A DNA stretch of 64,000 nucleotides from the NCBI RefSeq assembly GCF_032062135.1, contig NC_092860.1, positions 131,533,100 through 131,597,099 of the forward strand, given 5' to 3'. Positions 1-11,820 of the stretch are shown piece by piece. Numbering within the stretch: the first letter of the stretch is position 1; the number at the start of each line of letters is the position of its first letter. Origin of the DNA: Pyxicephalus adspersus. Its lineage: Eukaryota > Chordata > Amphibia > Anura > Pyxicephalidae. Under the pieces are notes generated by a model that was not told where the DNA came from, searched no databases, and saw nothing but the letters and a program-made list of their open reading frames with translations. The position numbers and the translations under genes were made by a program.

Positions 1-129
1 GCACGTATGTTTTCTAGGCTGTCCACTTCAATGGAGTGTTTGTATCTCCTTGAAAAGAGTTATACATTTTTGGGTCAGAGTTGTAATTTAACAAATATCT
101 GAAAGCACCTAACCTGAATAAATCAGGCT

Positions 130-560
130 TTATTCAAAATCATACAGCACAGCAAGGGTTAAGTCCAATAAAGCGAAGTACAGGAGGATAAGGCAAATGC
201 AGGTCAAGAACAATCCGAGGTCTGGGCAGGCAGCAAGCAGAATGGTCAGTAACAATCTGAGGTCAGGGCTGGCAGAGTTCAAGCAAGGTGAGTTTCAGAC
301 CAAGTCACTAAGGTAATGACAAACAGATAAACTTTAAACCACATAAAGACACACCCAAGCACACTGTGTTAACAGAGGCTATAGGATCCCTCCGCCTGCA
401 GAGACAGACAAGCTGCGAGCAGAGCCATGCTGCCTGCTACAGCGGCGTCTCCCTCTGTGGCTGGGAACCCCAGGGACACTGCGGGCTCGCAGGACGGGTA
501 AGTTCCTTACAGCACCTCACTGGCAGGTTGAATACTGAACCCATAAGGATGTCATCACTT
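130..560. repeat. Interspersed-repeat-like segment with a duplicated 42-bp unit
   Basis: GC content is higher than in the flanks. Two adjacent units near 203-286 align with each other (GTCAAGAACAATCCGAGGTC against GTCAGTAACAATCTGAGGTC, each followed by GGGC(A/T)GGCAG and an AAGCA tract). The wording of GGTCAGGGC/GGCAGGCAGC runs recalls the internal part of LTR-type or long non-autonomous repeats in frogs and fish, but I see neither LTRs nor a reading frame with known homology. A small ORF at 366-596 has no recognisable domain. The class of the repeat is uncertain. Confidence 0.35.
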
Positions 561-597
561 GTCGAGATAGTAAATAGGTTTACCTATATCCCCTGAG

Positions 598-1440
598 ACG
601 TGCTTCTATTAGAGGTTTCTGAAATACCTGTTTAGACAGATCCCCTTAAATATGATAATGAAAGAGAGAGATATAAAGAAATGATGATAGCTTGAGTGGC
701 TGCAAACCCAATCTGAAAGCTACCAGCCCAGATGCAATGTAAAAGTGAATGAAGCAGGTAAATTGTATTATGAAAACTGAGGAATTCAGAAATCCTCTGA
801 ATTGATGCAGGCTGAGCATCTGCTTTGTGATAAAATTAAGTCTTGTGACAGATACAAATCACTGGAGGTTGAGCGCACCTATTATCCAATAGAGTTCTCT
901 CTTCCTCTCCCTACGTGACAAGACTTCCTGGACTGCTTGCACCAAACCTATATTATACTAATCAGAAATATGCCGGCAGATGTATTTCATAAACTATAAA
1001 AAGCATTTATTCTGTTTAACTGTTTGCCCCTCTATTATAGTCACCATGGTTTGGGAATTACGATACTACTTAGTAACCAACTAACAACACGGAATGACGA
1101 TCCATGCTTAGCTGCCCTTGGGGTAGTTTGGTGTTAAATGGCAAACCACGGTATTCTTTATAAGCCTTCATTTTTTAACTTGTTTTTTTAGAAAGTTTTT
1201 TTAGATTTTAAGCAAGCGACAAAAAATGACAGATATTTCCTTTATGCACCAATAAAAAGGTACTTGTATATAAAAAGGGAGCCAATTCTGGTGGATGGTA
1301 CCAATATATAGAATGCAAATTCATTGGAATAAAATGCTATCATCTGATTATTGATCACTTTTGTCATTAGTTCTTTGTAAATTGATAAAAAGCACACCCA
1401 TAAACTTTGGCTCAGCCTCTAAACATGCAATATACCCATC
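598..1440. other. Unique AT-rich DNA, nothing recognised
   Basis: I see no ORF of note, no terminal repeats and no RNA gene in this stretch. Confidence 0.5.
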
Positions 1441-1612
1441 CTATTGTGTGTTACTTCCTCCACCTCTCCTCCTCATGTGTCACTCTCTGTATCTGTCATT
1501 GGCAACCTCTATTTATTGTACAGCTCTGCGTAATATGTTGGAGCTATATAAATACAGTTGTATTTATTATATTAATAATGATAATAATAATAATATATGG
1601 CTGCATCAACTA
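1441..1612 (-). repeat. Frog-type interspersed repeat (TTTATATAGCGC family), minus orientation
   Basis: Read on the minus strand it runs from an ATT/AAT microsatellite (about 1571-1605) into a TTTATATAGC(T)C core, then an AACATATTAC(G)CAG(A)GCTGTACA block, then a segment ending in a GAGGAGGAGAGG-like tract. The same order occurs in plus orientation at 11656-11820. I know this repeat as a very common short interspersed sequence of frogs. I cannot say from sequence alone whether it is SINE- or MITE-derived. Confidence 0.6.
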
Positions 1613-2090
1613 GAGTTTTGTTTGAAGCAATATTTGCATAGCAAGGTTAGGGTTATAGGTAAATCCTTGGCAGGTTTGTTAGGTTTTCATTCTTCTGTGT
1701 CTGACTCCCTGTTGCTGGGTCTTTTGGTTCCTATCCAGATGTAAGCTTGAGTGCTGCACTGTGGGCATATGCACATGAATCTGTTAGCTTCTTTAGGGCT
1801 AGGAATGATGAGAACAGATGAGAACATTCTGTAACGTGCTGTACAATTTGTGCATGTAAATTAAACAAGTAAATATAATAAATGTTTTTTTTATAAAACA
1901 TATAAACTTTATATAATGATGGAAATCAATGGAAATCAAGCCAACCCTTAATGATAATGTGCAAAGGAAGAAGAACAAAAGGAGGCAGATAATCCTGCAA
2001 ATATGTTTTTGCGGATCTGAAATAAACCTGATGGCAGGCCATCTCTTCATCTGCGTTTCATGCACAGCTGATTAGTCTCTTCTAGTCACT
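1613..2090. other. Unique AT-rich DNA, nothing recognised
   Basis: No repeat ends and no convincing coding region seen. Confidence 0.4.
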
Positions 2091-2094
2091 AGCG

Positions 2095-2232
2095 GAGAGA
2101 TTAGTTAGGTTACATAGTTAGGTGTGAGGTAGAGAGATTAGTTAGGTGTGTGCTTGGTGAACAGTATGTTTTTTTGTTGCCTTTGGATAATGGGCCTGAT
2201 TTATTAAAGCTCTCCAAGACTGGAGAAGATAA
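2095..2232 (+). repeat. Direct extra copy of an inverted-duplication arm, ending in half a fold-back MITE
   Basis: The segment contains an imperfect repeat of AGATTAGTTAGGT units, a TGTGCTTGGTGAACAGTATG block, and from 2192 the first 41 bases of the GGGCCTGATTTATTAAAG fold-back MITE. It matches the reverse complement of 2938-3075 almost base for base, so the two are recent duplicates. The MITE half stops at 2232 and the sequence switches to unique DNA. Confidence 0.75.
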
Positions 2233-2539
2233 CATTTATTATATGCAATCCTTACCTCTGCAGAAGGGCCCAGGAAGCTGGGGGTCCTCCATTTTTATGG
2301 TTGCCTGTGTCTCTGCTAACTCCTCCTCTCCTGCCACTTTGATTACCAGCAGTAAGTCCAAAATATTTTGACTGACCTCAGCTTCCCACCTGGAGAAGTC
2401 TAAGGCTGTGTAGACTCCTGCAATTTTCATCACTGGAAATGATCTTTAATGGTGAGTAATAAAGAGTGACCGATTAATGAACGAGCGCTGTATGCATGGT
2501 TCTTGTTCTATGGAGAGGGGAAGGGGGAAAACAAGTGAG

Positions 2540-3285
2540 GGCCACACTGGTGTGCTTACCTCACTTCTCTTTTATAGGGTTCGTTCCCCATCAGTTGTTC
2601 ATGGATCCATCCTAATGGATCTTTGAATGGCATTGGGCGACAACTGTACACATGTCAGGTTCTCGCTAGCCCCATGAGCAGAGGAGGTGGATCATAAGGC
2701 AACATTGTATGAGTGTGCATAGTACAAGAGATATGATGATTGGGGTTGGGGGTTCCAATTAGTTAGGTGTGTGCTTGGTGAACAGTATGTTTGTTGCCTT
2801 TGGGTAATGGGCCTCCAAGACTGGAGAAGAAACACTTTCTTTGGATCCAGGATTGAAAACATATGCTAACAAATAGCAAATGACTAAGAAATCCATTCCA
2901 GCTTTGTTGGATCAACCAAGTTCACCGATGAAAGTGTATCTTCTCCAGTCTTGGAGAGCTTTAATAAATCAGGCCCATTATCCAAAGGCAACAAAAAAAC
3001 ATACTGTTCACCAAGCACACACCTAACTAATCTCTCTACCTCACACCTAACTATGTAACCTAACTAATCTCTCTTTAGGACCCTCAATACCAATCATCAT
3101 ATCTCCTGTACTATGTACACTTATGCTATTTTGTCTTATGATCCACCTCCTCTGCTCATGGGACTAGCGAATCTGAGGTGTACAATGGTCACCCAATGAT
3201 GCTCAAAGATCCATTAGGACGAATCCATGACCAACCGCTGTACAAGTGAAGGGAGGAAAGCACAGCAGTGTGCTGCTGGCAATAC
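2540..3285. repeat. Long imperfect palindrome (inverted duplication) centred on a fold-back MITE
   Basis: The left arm (about 2540-2830) and right arm (about 2938-3285) are inverted copies. Shared blocks include CTAATGGATCTTTGA, CCCATGAGCAGAGGAGGTGG, GATATGATGATTGG and GTGTGCTTGGTGAACAGTATG. The outer part resembles the Harbinger-like relics at 28150-28366 and 53370-53625 (TGAACGAGCGCTGTA start, Y-rich block, GATCCATCCTAATGGATC block). The left arm lacks about 45 bp of the AGATTAGTTAGGT repeat kept in the right arm. Base differences between the arms are frequent in the outer part and rare near the apex. Confidence 0.8.
2809..2976. mobile_element. Fold-back MITE, internally deleted, at the palindrome apex
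   Basis: Termini GGGCC and GGCCC are present. The left half has lost the TGATTTATTAAAGCT block, jumping from GGGCCT to CCAAGACTGGAGAAG. The right half is complete (TCTTCTCCAGTCTTGGAGAG, then TTTAATAAATCAGGCCC). It belongs to the same family as the elements at 7166, 42311, 44239, 58315 and 63112. Confidence 0.8.
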
Positions 3286-3289
3286 ATTC

Positions 3290-6200
3290 AATGTTTGTAT
3301 GTGTGTGGGGATCGAGGGGGCCCTGGAGATGAAGGGCCACAGGTTGCTTTTCAGTTACCTTTTTATTTATATTTTTTTAGCTTACAATTTATATAACACA
3401 GTGAGTGTTCAAATATTTTCTAGCGCCATATAAACTAGCTAAGCGTAATTCAGCATGGCAGAATATACCACCCACAGCAGTGAATTACAGGCCACTCAAA
3501 CTGAGCAGGATAAAGCTCCATGGGCCAATATAAGCTACAGCAACAAACACTCTAAAAAACAAACAATATTTTACTTCCCGTGGCTAAACTGGAACTTTGT
3601 GTTTTAGAAGCAGTTATAGAGAATTCAGCAGACAGTGCCAGCTGCAGATACAAACAAATATAAATTCCATGTATCTATTTTTACATTTTTGGCAACATTC
3701 TGTATTGACCCAATTTCCTTAATAATTTTTAGAAAAATATATAATTTACCTAACTTATTTTTTATTCTTTTTGTTAATGAATATAGTCCTGGTTTTCTGT
3801 GTTCTTTGAATTTACCTTAAAAGAATTAAATTCTTTATAGACCAACTTGAAAAAGAAAAAAAAAACATGAAAAAGAAAGAAAATATATTAAATGCAGGAA
3901 CTTCTGGATGGACTTGATAAAGAAAGCATAATAAATGTGATTTTCAAATTGTAATGGCTTTCAATTGTTAGAACGATGCTGCTTGAAAAATAGATTCATC
4001 CATCCAAGGTGTACCAGAAATCTTGGATTCGAGTGTAGTTATCAACAATAAACAGCCATTATTCCAAAAGTGCAGAAAATGATGGCATTACATGGGAAAG
4101 TTATAGAAAGAAAGAAATCGAATGGTGCATTATATTTAGCTAGTAATTTCTCAAGTCGAAGCATGGTATTTGTAGATAGACAGGGAGTCTGATCCATTGT
4201 ACAAAATATAGTTGCAGTCTGTATCCTCACAGCCCAACAGAACTTTACTGCAAACTATTTTTCCTTATAATTGAAATTTTTAGGAAAAGCTTAGGAATCT
4301 TCTTGGTTGTATATCATTTGACCAGGGCTAAGAATTAATCAGCTTTTTAGTACATACTTGCAACCACAATGTATTTTTTGATTTTTGTTTTTTTCTTGGT
4401 GTTTGTATAATTGTATAACTCAGTAACACTTACCTTAATATTTATAAATAAAAAACAGAAAGGTCAGGTCATGATCAGGTTTATGCAAAGTTGCTTAGAT
4501 TGCTTTTTTTTCACATTTTTCCCAAACATTATACTAATGTTTACAATGCAGGGAAAATGAAGTGTCTACCCTGTTTTCAGGTAGCTGATTTTTCCCGGGT
4601 ACCATTGAAAGCATATAGAGCATGAACAGCCAGCAAGGATTAATTTGAGAAAATCGAACTAACCTACAATATTAATTTTGAGTTACATGAGTAAGCCAGA
4701 GTAGATGAAGGAGATCCATTGGAACATAGGACACGGTTGTCAACTGTATGTTGAACTATGGAGGGTCCACAAAAAAACTAATGGAATTAAGACCTTTGCA
4801 TTCTGTCTATGTTAACATGATAATTTAAAAAGCTGCAATTACTCCTTACCACCACGTCCTTCCCAATCACTGAGCATATAGTTCAGCTATACATCACATA
4901 CACTTTACTCAAAATAGTGACATATGTGGGAAAATTAAAGAACTAAAGTATTTTTCTGAATCTCAAACTTTAGGATTATGTTGTAGTGAGGGACTTAAAT
5001 GGGGAGGCCCCCACACTATTTAGGGAAAGCATGGAACCTGGTATGGATAGAAAGTGGACGACATGCTTCCGGCCCCCACCCCCACCCACCTGATGGCAAT
5101 ATCGTCTACATGATTGGATAAGAGTCAGTTGATTAAAATAAAAGGGACCCCAATAAAAGGGCCTCCAGATATGCTCATAAAAGGGAATGAATACAGAAGT
5201 CCACTTGTATTCTTTACCGATCCCATATAGGGTTAAACTAAATATAAAGACAGGGCATATATATGCACTAAAAAATTATTTTTAATAAAAAGAATATACA
5301 TGCACATACGACATACTTACTGTTTTCTGTGTTCTTAGGTTTTAATCCATTGCATCCAGCATCAATCATGAGAACCAAAAAAGTAAACATACCGAACTTG
5401 CAACACTACCATCAAGGAATTACTATATATTGTATTGGCTGTCAATTGGAAAAAATCAACATTGTGTCTAAATTTCCAACTGGAACATTCTATAGGTGTC
5501 CCTATCCTCCAGCAATTTTGGTGACTATGCTATACTATAAAAAATAACTCAAAGTTGATTGCCCTAGGTTTCAATGCAAATTCTATTAAACATAAATATT
5601 TGTTGGGTTTGTGTGGATATTTGAAGAACTCAGATTTGTTTATCTCTAGTAAGGACTGGTAAGCTGCATTATATTACATTTCTGAGGTTGGATTTAAATA
5701 TCCTTTACTGTACAAATGCACAAACACATAAACACTATGTATGTAATGTTTTTCATGGTGCATCACAATTCTAGAACCTGGTGCTCAATAAAACACCCCT
5801 TTTCTTTTTCCAGTGCCAACAGAAAAATAGAACGCACCATAATATGAGCTCTCTGGTCACTCCCCGAGAAAAAATACTGTTTTTCCCCATTTATCAGGAC
5901 AGTTCACTTTATGCTATAACATATATATATTATTGTGTAGGACTTTGAAAATTGGAATCATTGTCCTGTATGTAATATATTAAACCATCATTATACCTAT
6001 AAGGATGAGAAACCCCTCCTTGCTGATCAGTTTCGGCAAACAGCAAGTTTTTTTGTGCCGATTTTGAACCTCTAACTGACATGTATCAAAATGCCACTGT
6101 TCCTTGTCATTTTATGTCCCAATTAAAAGGATTTTCACACAGCCAGTTCAAGATTTTCAGATCTTTATTCATGATATCCTATATAGAAATCAAGGCAGCA

Positions 6201-7165
6201 TAAAAAATACACAAGACATCAGCGTCACTCGAGCCTTTAATAAAGGGGTCGCGTACAAATAATGTCCAGTGACATCAGGAAAGAGGGATCATAAATCTGT
6301 TAGCTTAATAAGATAAGATGCCATTCAGAAACTAGTGGCTTCACTTCAAAGGAATTAAGATTGCAATCACTGGGACAAGCTAGTATTATTTCCTATCAAC
6401 CAGAAAAAGAGGGTTAGAGCAGTCCTTTATCACGCTTCAAATCACACTGTTTACTTTGCATTTTATTGCACACAAATTGGCTCAGATAGCTGACAATCTG
6501 ATTAAGTGTGGTTGAGTATAGCTACATGAAATGCAATAAGATGAGAATCTCCTTGCTTGGGGATCTAATTCATGTTTTAGTTAAAGAGATGATGTCTGTT
6601 TTGGTGGTACGACAATAGTAATGGTTCCCAGAAGCAAAGTTTACTGGCTTGTCAATTATACAGAATTTTGGCAGGTGTTCTAAAAAAATGGGCATTCCAG
6701 TGTATAGGAAAATGTGTTAAAGGCTAGGAAGAGAACTGATGAGACCTCATACAGATGTACAATATTATGTAACATGTATTGTAAGAAATGACAGCTCAAA
6801 TCACTACCATGACAGAATAGTCATTTACTTTGCGAATTGCAAAGTATTTCAGTCCAAATTTCCATCCATGTTCAACTGTTATATAGCAGCACCAAATAGC
6901 TATTTCAACAAAAATTATAATGACCAATAAACAAATAAAATAAACTCTGAAAGGGAAGGCATATCTTTATCAGTAGAAGAGCTATCGTCATTGTAATTCA
7001 TACGGATGCCAGTGGTAGGAAGGGCTTTGTAGGCTTTTGTTCGGGACTTTATTTTATTATTGGCTGAACTGGCAGAAAGAGACATTCTCAAGTCATTCAA
7101 GGCAATATTGACTATTTGTAACATTCTTTTTGGATTAATGGCTGCTCTGCCTAAACTGTAACACT
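3290..7165. other. Unique AT-rich DNA, nothing recognised
   Basis: Scattered ORFs of 60-70 codons have no recognisable domains and start in AT-rich contexts. No terminal repeats, long tandem arrays or RNA genes seen. There is a short CCCCCACCCCCACCCACC run near 5070-5090. Confidence 0.4.
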
Positions 7166-7389
7166 GGTCCTGATTTAATAAAGCTCTCCAAGGCTGGAGA
7201 GGATACACTTTCATCAGTGAATTAGGATGATCCAGCAAACCTTCAATGGATTTCTTAAAAGTCATTTGCTATTTGTTAGCAAATGTTTTCAATCCTGGAA
7301 CAGACCCACTCCAGGTTTTCTGGATCACCCAGGTTTACTGATGAAAGCATATCCTCTCCAGCCTTTTAGAGCTTTATTAAATCAGGCCC
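7166..7389. mobile_element. Fold-back MITE, full length
   Basis: The 224-bp element is nearly a perfect palindrome: GGTCCTGATTTAATAAAGCT at the left and the complementary AGCTTTATTAAATCAGGCCC at the right, with a GTCATTTGCTATTTGTTAGC centre. The flanking triplets are ACT and AAT, one base off a 3-bp target duplication. It has no coding capacity. A 116-codon minus-strand ORF across its left half is a by-product. Confidence 0.85.
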
Positions 7390-7392
7390 AAT

Positions 7393-8965
7393 ATTGGTAT
7401 GCAATATTCAAAAATATTGCAATTTAGCAAAATGCATTGAAGTCCATGAGAAAGGAAACCGTAAGATGGTGTTTGTGAAATGTTAGTGAGCAGAAAGCTT
7501 TAGCCTGAGCTGTACCCCAGAACTGGCATGGTGATAAAATAGCTTTATTCACATTAGCAAATGCAAAATCAGAAATGCTGGCCCTTTTGTGATGCGTAAA
7601 AAGGAAATGGCTAAACTGGGTATGTCGTGGGAGTAGACGAAATTTAAGTTTAGTTTAGAGGACACAGGGAGCAATATAATGTGACTGGGGATCCAATTTT
7701 GCCCCACTCTGTTCAAAACAAATAAAAAAAGAAGTTTTTAGTATTCATTAAATGTAAAATGAACGCAATTGACTTAGCTAGAACATATTATTATTATTTG
7801 CTATCATAATCATTGTTTTCAACCACTACTGAAAATAACATTTATGGCAAATATCGTCATTATCATTATCGTTATAGCTTAGCGATTTGAGACTTTACAC
7901 TAGAATACAAGGACTGGTGCAATTCCATTATTCACTCGCGGGAAATTTGAAGACCTTAACGCCAATAAAATAACTTCTAACAAAATTCATAGATTCAGAT
8001 TTCTTTAAGTGTAGCTTACTGAGTAAATAATCATTTTATAGAAACGGCACTACTGAGGAATAAATGAGAGAAGAATTGGATGAAGCAAAGATAAGAAAAT
8101 ACAACATTAAGGTGTATAGATGTGTATACTCTCAATGCTAATGTCATAAGCATTTTCGGCAAGTGAGTAAGTGCATGAATATTGCATGCGCTGTAAGGTA
8201 CAACATCCTTAAACAAATCATATATTTATAAATTCACTGAGCATATTGCCAACCACAAGCAAAGTCTGATTTCTCTTATTGCTTTGAAGTGAATGGCTAA
8301 AGCTTATTCTTTCATTTTAGCCTATGTGATCGCTCTTCTTATTTCCCAGCTGACTTAGCTTGGGTTATACGTTTTACATAGAGCAGTGATTACCTTCACA
8401 TCTTTCTGTTATTGTCTTACAGCCAAGGAATTACCCCTCTTATTGCACAGATAGTAAATTGTAATGAAAGTGGCAAGAGCTTAAGAGGTCTTCCAGAACC
8501 CCTTGAAATAGGCTACATTTACTCCTTTACATTTTTAATGCCGGTTTATTGACACATTGAGAGTCATGGCAGCGAACACATTGTTTTTATCTTTTTAATA
8601 GTCATATAAATCTTTTGTGGGATAGAAATCTAAGCCGTCTCATATTCGCGCAATGGCCAGTCAATCGACTTTTGATGTGTAAGCGGGAAATTTTCACTTT
8701 GTGATACTGAGAGTCAGAGAGTTTGAAATGCCTGTAGGGATCTGATACGGGTATTGAGCAGTAACTCACAGGGGTCTGTCTGTAGCTCAAGAGGAAACTA
8801 GTGTGTTTTCACTGGACATTATTGTATTGTTTCCATAAAAGTAACTTTTGATGTGATTTTCACATTTTTACTTAGCTGATTTTCTATACTTCAGTAAGGC
8901 AGTTACTTTTATCGAGGCGGTACATTCTGTTGTATGTCATGCGGTACATTCAGCAGCCTTTTGAG
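7393..8965. other. Unique DNA including conserved-looking blocks
   Basis: No repeat ends or coding region recognised. The part from 8230 to 8960 is less AT-rich, free of simple repeats and has no repeat-family matches within the window, as regulatory or ultraconserved DNA often looks. This is an impression only. Confidence 0.3.
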
Positions 8966-9031
8966 CTGCATTATTATTTTTATTATCTTTTATTTATAAA
9001 GTGGCAACATATTACTAAGCACTGAAAGAAT
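8966..9031 (+). repeat. Fragment of the TTTATATAGCGC interspersed repeat
   Basis: An ATTATTTTTATTATC tract is followed by TTTATAAAGTGGCAACATATTACTAAGCACTG, which aligns with the start of the copy at 11691 (TTTATATAGCGCGAACATATTACTCAGCGATG). It is truncated after about 65 bp. Confidence 0.55.
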
Positions 9032-9157
9032 TAAAAGAAGTGCAAATTTAAATTTTCTATGTTTCTTTGTTTGCAATTTATTAAGCTAGATTTTTTTTGG
9101 CCTTGTCCCAGGTATAAAATAATAAAAAGCTATTCAAGCTGCAGTAATCATCCTTAC

Positions 9158-9294
9158 CCTGAAGTTATCCCGCACAGCACCTCTTTTTGGCCATAAGATG
9201 TGCCAAGTCTTTCCAGGTCGTGTGACGTATAGTGTCCCTCCACATAGAGTAATGATGATTCCATTGTAAATGCAAGGTGTCAAGGCCACGCTCC
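9158..9294 (-). other. Exon-like open segment with a good splice donor (unproven)
   Basis: On the minus strand this 137-bp block is about half G+C in an AT-rich setting. It has a CCCTCAG acceptor-like end (without a strong pyrimidine tract) and a CAGG|GTAAGG donor-like end. One frame is open from a stop just upstream across the whole block and into the donor, about 45 codons, with residues such as LCGGTLYVTRPGKTWHILW. A second frame starts at ATG (9264-9262) in a strong ACAATGG context and stays open to the donor (start MESSLLYVEGHY). I do not recognise either peptide. It could be a coding exon, a UTR exon, a conserved non-coding block or chance; an open frame of this length is not rare by itself. 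Confidence 0.2.
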
Positions 9295-9808
9295 CTGAGG
9301 GTTAACACTAGATTTGATAAAGTTTGCTTTGTTCGGTAGCCAACAATTTGGCCTAATTGTCCCCAATGTTCAGATTCAGTAGCTAAATTTAAATCCTATT
9401 GAAATCAATGGGAAAAATTTGAGTTTATATTCTCATATCTGGTGTGTTTGTAGAGCAGCAAAATGCAACAAAAAGGCATGGGAAGACCTACACGTATGTG
9501 CGGATCACTGCACAATAAAAAATTAAGCCATGGGGAGGGGCATTTTATTCAGCTTTAATGGCAACATGAGAGAGACATCAGTCATTTAATTTACAACTTA
9601 GTCCCTTCAATTTTTTTTCATTAAGTGGAATTATGGTAGAATCAGGATTTACAGACATTATGGAAACTACAAATTGTAAAATCAGTCTGTTGAATTTCAC
9701 TGTTTTCAAGTGATTATTTTGTGGAAAGAAATTATAGAATTGTTTTACTAGGCTTAAATTCTACTTGAATACCATCAGCATTAGGTGGTTAAACCTCTGT
9801 GCCCCAAG

Positions 9809-9885
9809 CACCCTAACCATAATCCCAATCCTAACCTCCTGACCCCTCACTTTAATCCCTAAAACCTTGGGTAAACCTCCCCACC
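9809..9885. repeat. Degenerate CCCTAA/CCTAACC-like tract
   Basis: The tract contains CACCCTAACCATAATCCC, ATCCTAACCTCC and AATCCCTAAAACC in one orientation. It resembles a decayed interstitial telomere-like or simple repeat. Few exact hexamers remain. Confidence 0.35.
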
Positions 9886-11655
9886 ATATACAGTGTATAG
9901 CCTGTCATTGGCCACTGGCTGGATTGGTTGAACCGTATGCTATACCTGTCAACCTGTAAAAACCTGTATAGAGTACAGCTCAGTGAATCTAGATGGAAAA
10001 TGATAACAGGTGTAGCCTAGAGAATCAAATTGGCAGCCAAAAACAGGTAGCCAGGGCAATTAGAAGATACCAAGGCTTTTAATAGGGAAGCAGGCTCCAA
10101 ATTCTATAGCCAAATATCATGTTGAGTTTTTTTTTTGCTTAGGGCTTGATTAATTGATGTTCAGGCTAAATTTGCTAAAGGCCTAAAGCCAAACACTAAT
10201 CATAGTCATTGTCATGGCATCCTTCATTCGCATATACATACATATTGGTACAAAGAGTTTGCTGACATCAACATGTTAGAACTGTGCTCTGCCTTTGTAA
10301 GGACCAGCCAGCAGAAGAAGCAAGGAAGAAAAGGACCCCATGGATTCACCTGACCAGCCTTAAAAATAGTACGCATAAAAAATGGAAGAACATATATTCC
10401 AGGGGCTTTCATGGAAGTAGTGGTTTGTCAGGGGAAAAATGTGAAGCCATGAGTTAAGCTTTTAAAGTAATAAACGTCTTACTGTATATATATGTTAATA
10501 TAATCCCCATCTCCATCAGAACAGCACATATACAAAAGTATGCAACCCTCCCTTTCCCCATATCTTGACAATCAGAATAGTTTTCAGCACAGTCCATCCT
10601 TAGGAAAAACTTACCAATGTTATAGTTTTAGATCATACTTTCTTTTGTTTAAACAGAAGCTTTAAAAAAGTGATTATTGTTTTCATTAAAATTACAGTCA
10701 TCTGTATATGTGGCCCTCAAGCAACAAGGAGATGTGCCTTCCTTGTGCTAGACGAATGATCATACACTAAGAAGGAGTAAACTTACACAGGTATAATGTA
10801 AACCACACTGAGAACAACATGTGATGTGTTATCTGTCTTTTCTTCATGCTGCCAAGACCCACTGCAATCATATTCCATTTTTTTACCAGTGGATGAATGT
10901 AGAGTATGTGGAATACCAGCTTTGTTATTTTTTTTCTTCACTGAAAAGGGAATGATCAGCTGTCATAAAGAGATTTTCCAGCATGTATACTCTTCCAATG
11001 ATGAGAAATGCTTATTGCTGGACCTCTTCATGGCCCAAATGCTGATGGTACTCAAAATGGTTACAACATTTGCTTTTTTAGGGCTGTTCATGGCCACTGT
11101 TTTATGTTCTGCCCTGCAAACTCTAAATAGCATGAAACTTAATAGCAAATGCTGCAAGTTCCTTTTAATTTGCAGTGTAAGACTTTTCATTTACTTTAAT
11201 TGTGAGATATAATAAGATTACTTAAATCTTACCCACTTTTGTCTCCTGCACCTCAGTAGACTTTTGCTAGATCTGCACATTTCAGCACTCTTAGCGTAAA
11301 GAATCTAAAGGTGCATTCCTGCTGCTCTTACAAGGACCTTAGTGTAACTACAGAGTTACTTTATGAGCTATTTAGGTATATTATTTTCTACTACAGACAC
11401 CTAGGTAAGTCCACACAGCGAAGGTTTATGGGTCAAGCATTCACAACCTGGCCACTCCTCAAGTGCTCCATGAAGTTGTAAGCTTTGCTAAGTTGATTGT
11501 TTATTTAAAATGTATAGTAGCTATAGAAGTGCATGTGAAAATTGTGCTAATTATCGGTGGAGGAACACTAGCAAACAGACCTAATTTTAATTTTAGATTC
11601 AATGCATAGTAGCCACCCAACTTCATCCTGGACCACCAACAGAAGATTGGAAGAC
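9886..11655. other. Unique AT-rich DNA, nothing recognised
   Basis: The longest ORF (10826-11212, plus, 128 codons) has a pyrimidine-rich, hydrophobic composition without recognisable motif and overlaps an equally open minus frame. I treat both as chance. Confidence 0.4.
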
Positions 11656-11820
11656 AGTTTATTAATATTATTATTTTTATTATTATTAATAAATAGGATT
11701 TATATAGCGCGAACATATTACTCAGCGATGTACATTAAATAGGGGTTGCAAATGACATACGAATACAGACAGTGACACAGGAGGAGAGGACCCTGTCCCG
11801 AAGAGCTTACAGTCTTGCTT
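11656..11820 (+). repeat. Frog-type interspersed repeat (TTTATATAGCGC family), plus orientation
   Basis: It starts with an ATT microsatellite (11660-11695), then GGATTTATATAGCGCGAAC, ATATTACTCAGCG, TACATTAAATAGGGGTTGCAA, ACAGACAGTGACACAGGAGG and CCCGAAGAGCTTACAGTC. This is the most complete copy in the window; others lie at 1441-1612 (minus), 8966-9031 and 18118-18176. Confidence 0.7.

Noticed and set aside
10826..11212. 128-codon plus-strand ORF as a small membrane protein
   Set aside because: The hydrophobic look follows from T-rich sequence, an overlapping minus-strand ORF is equally open, and no motif is visible.
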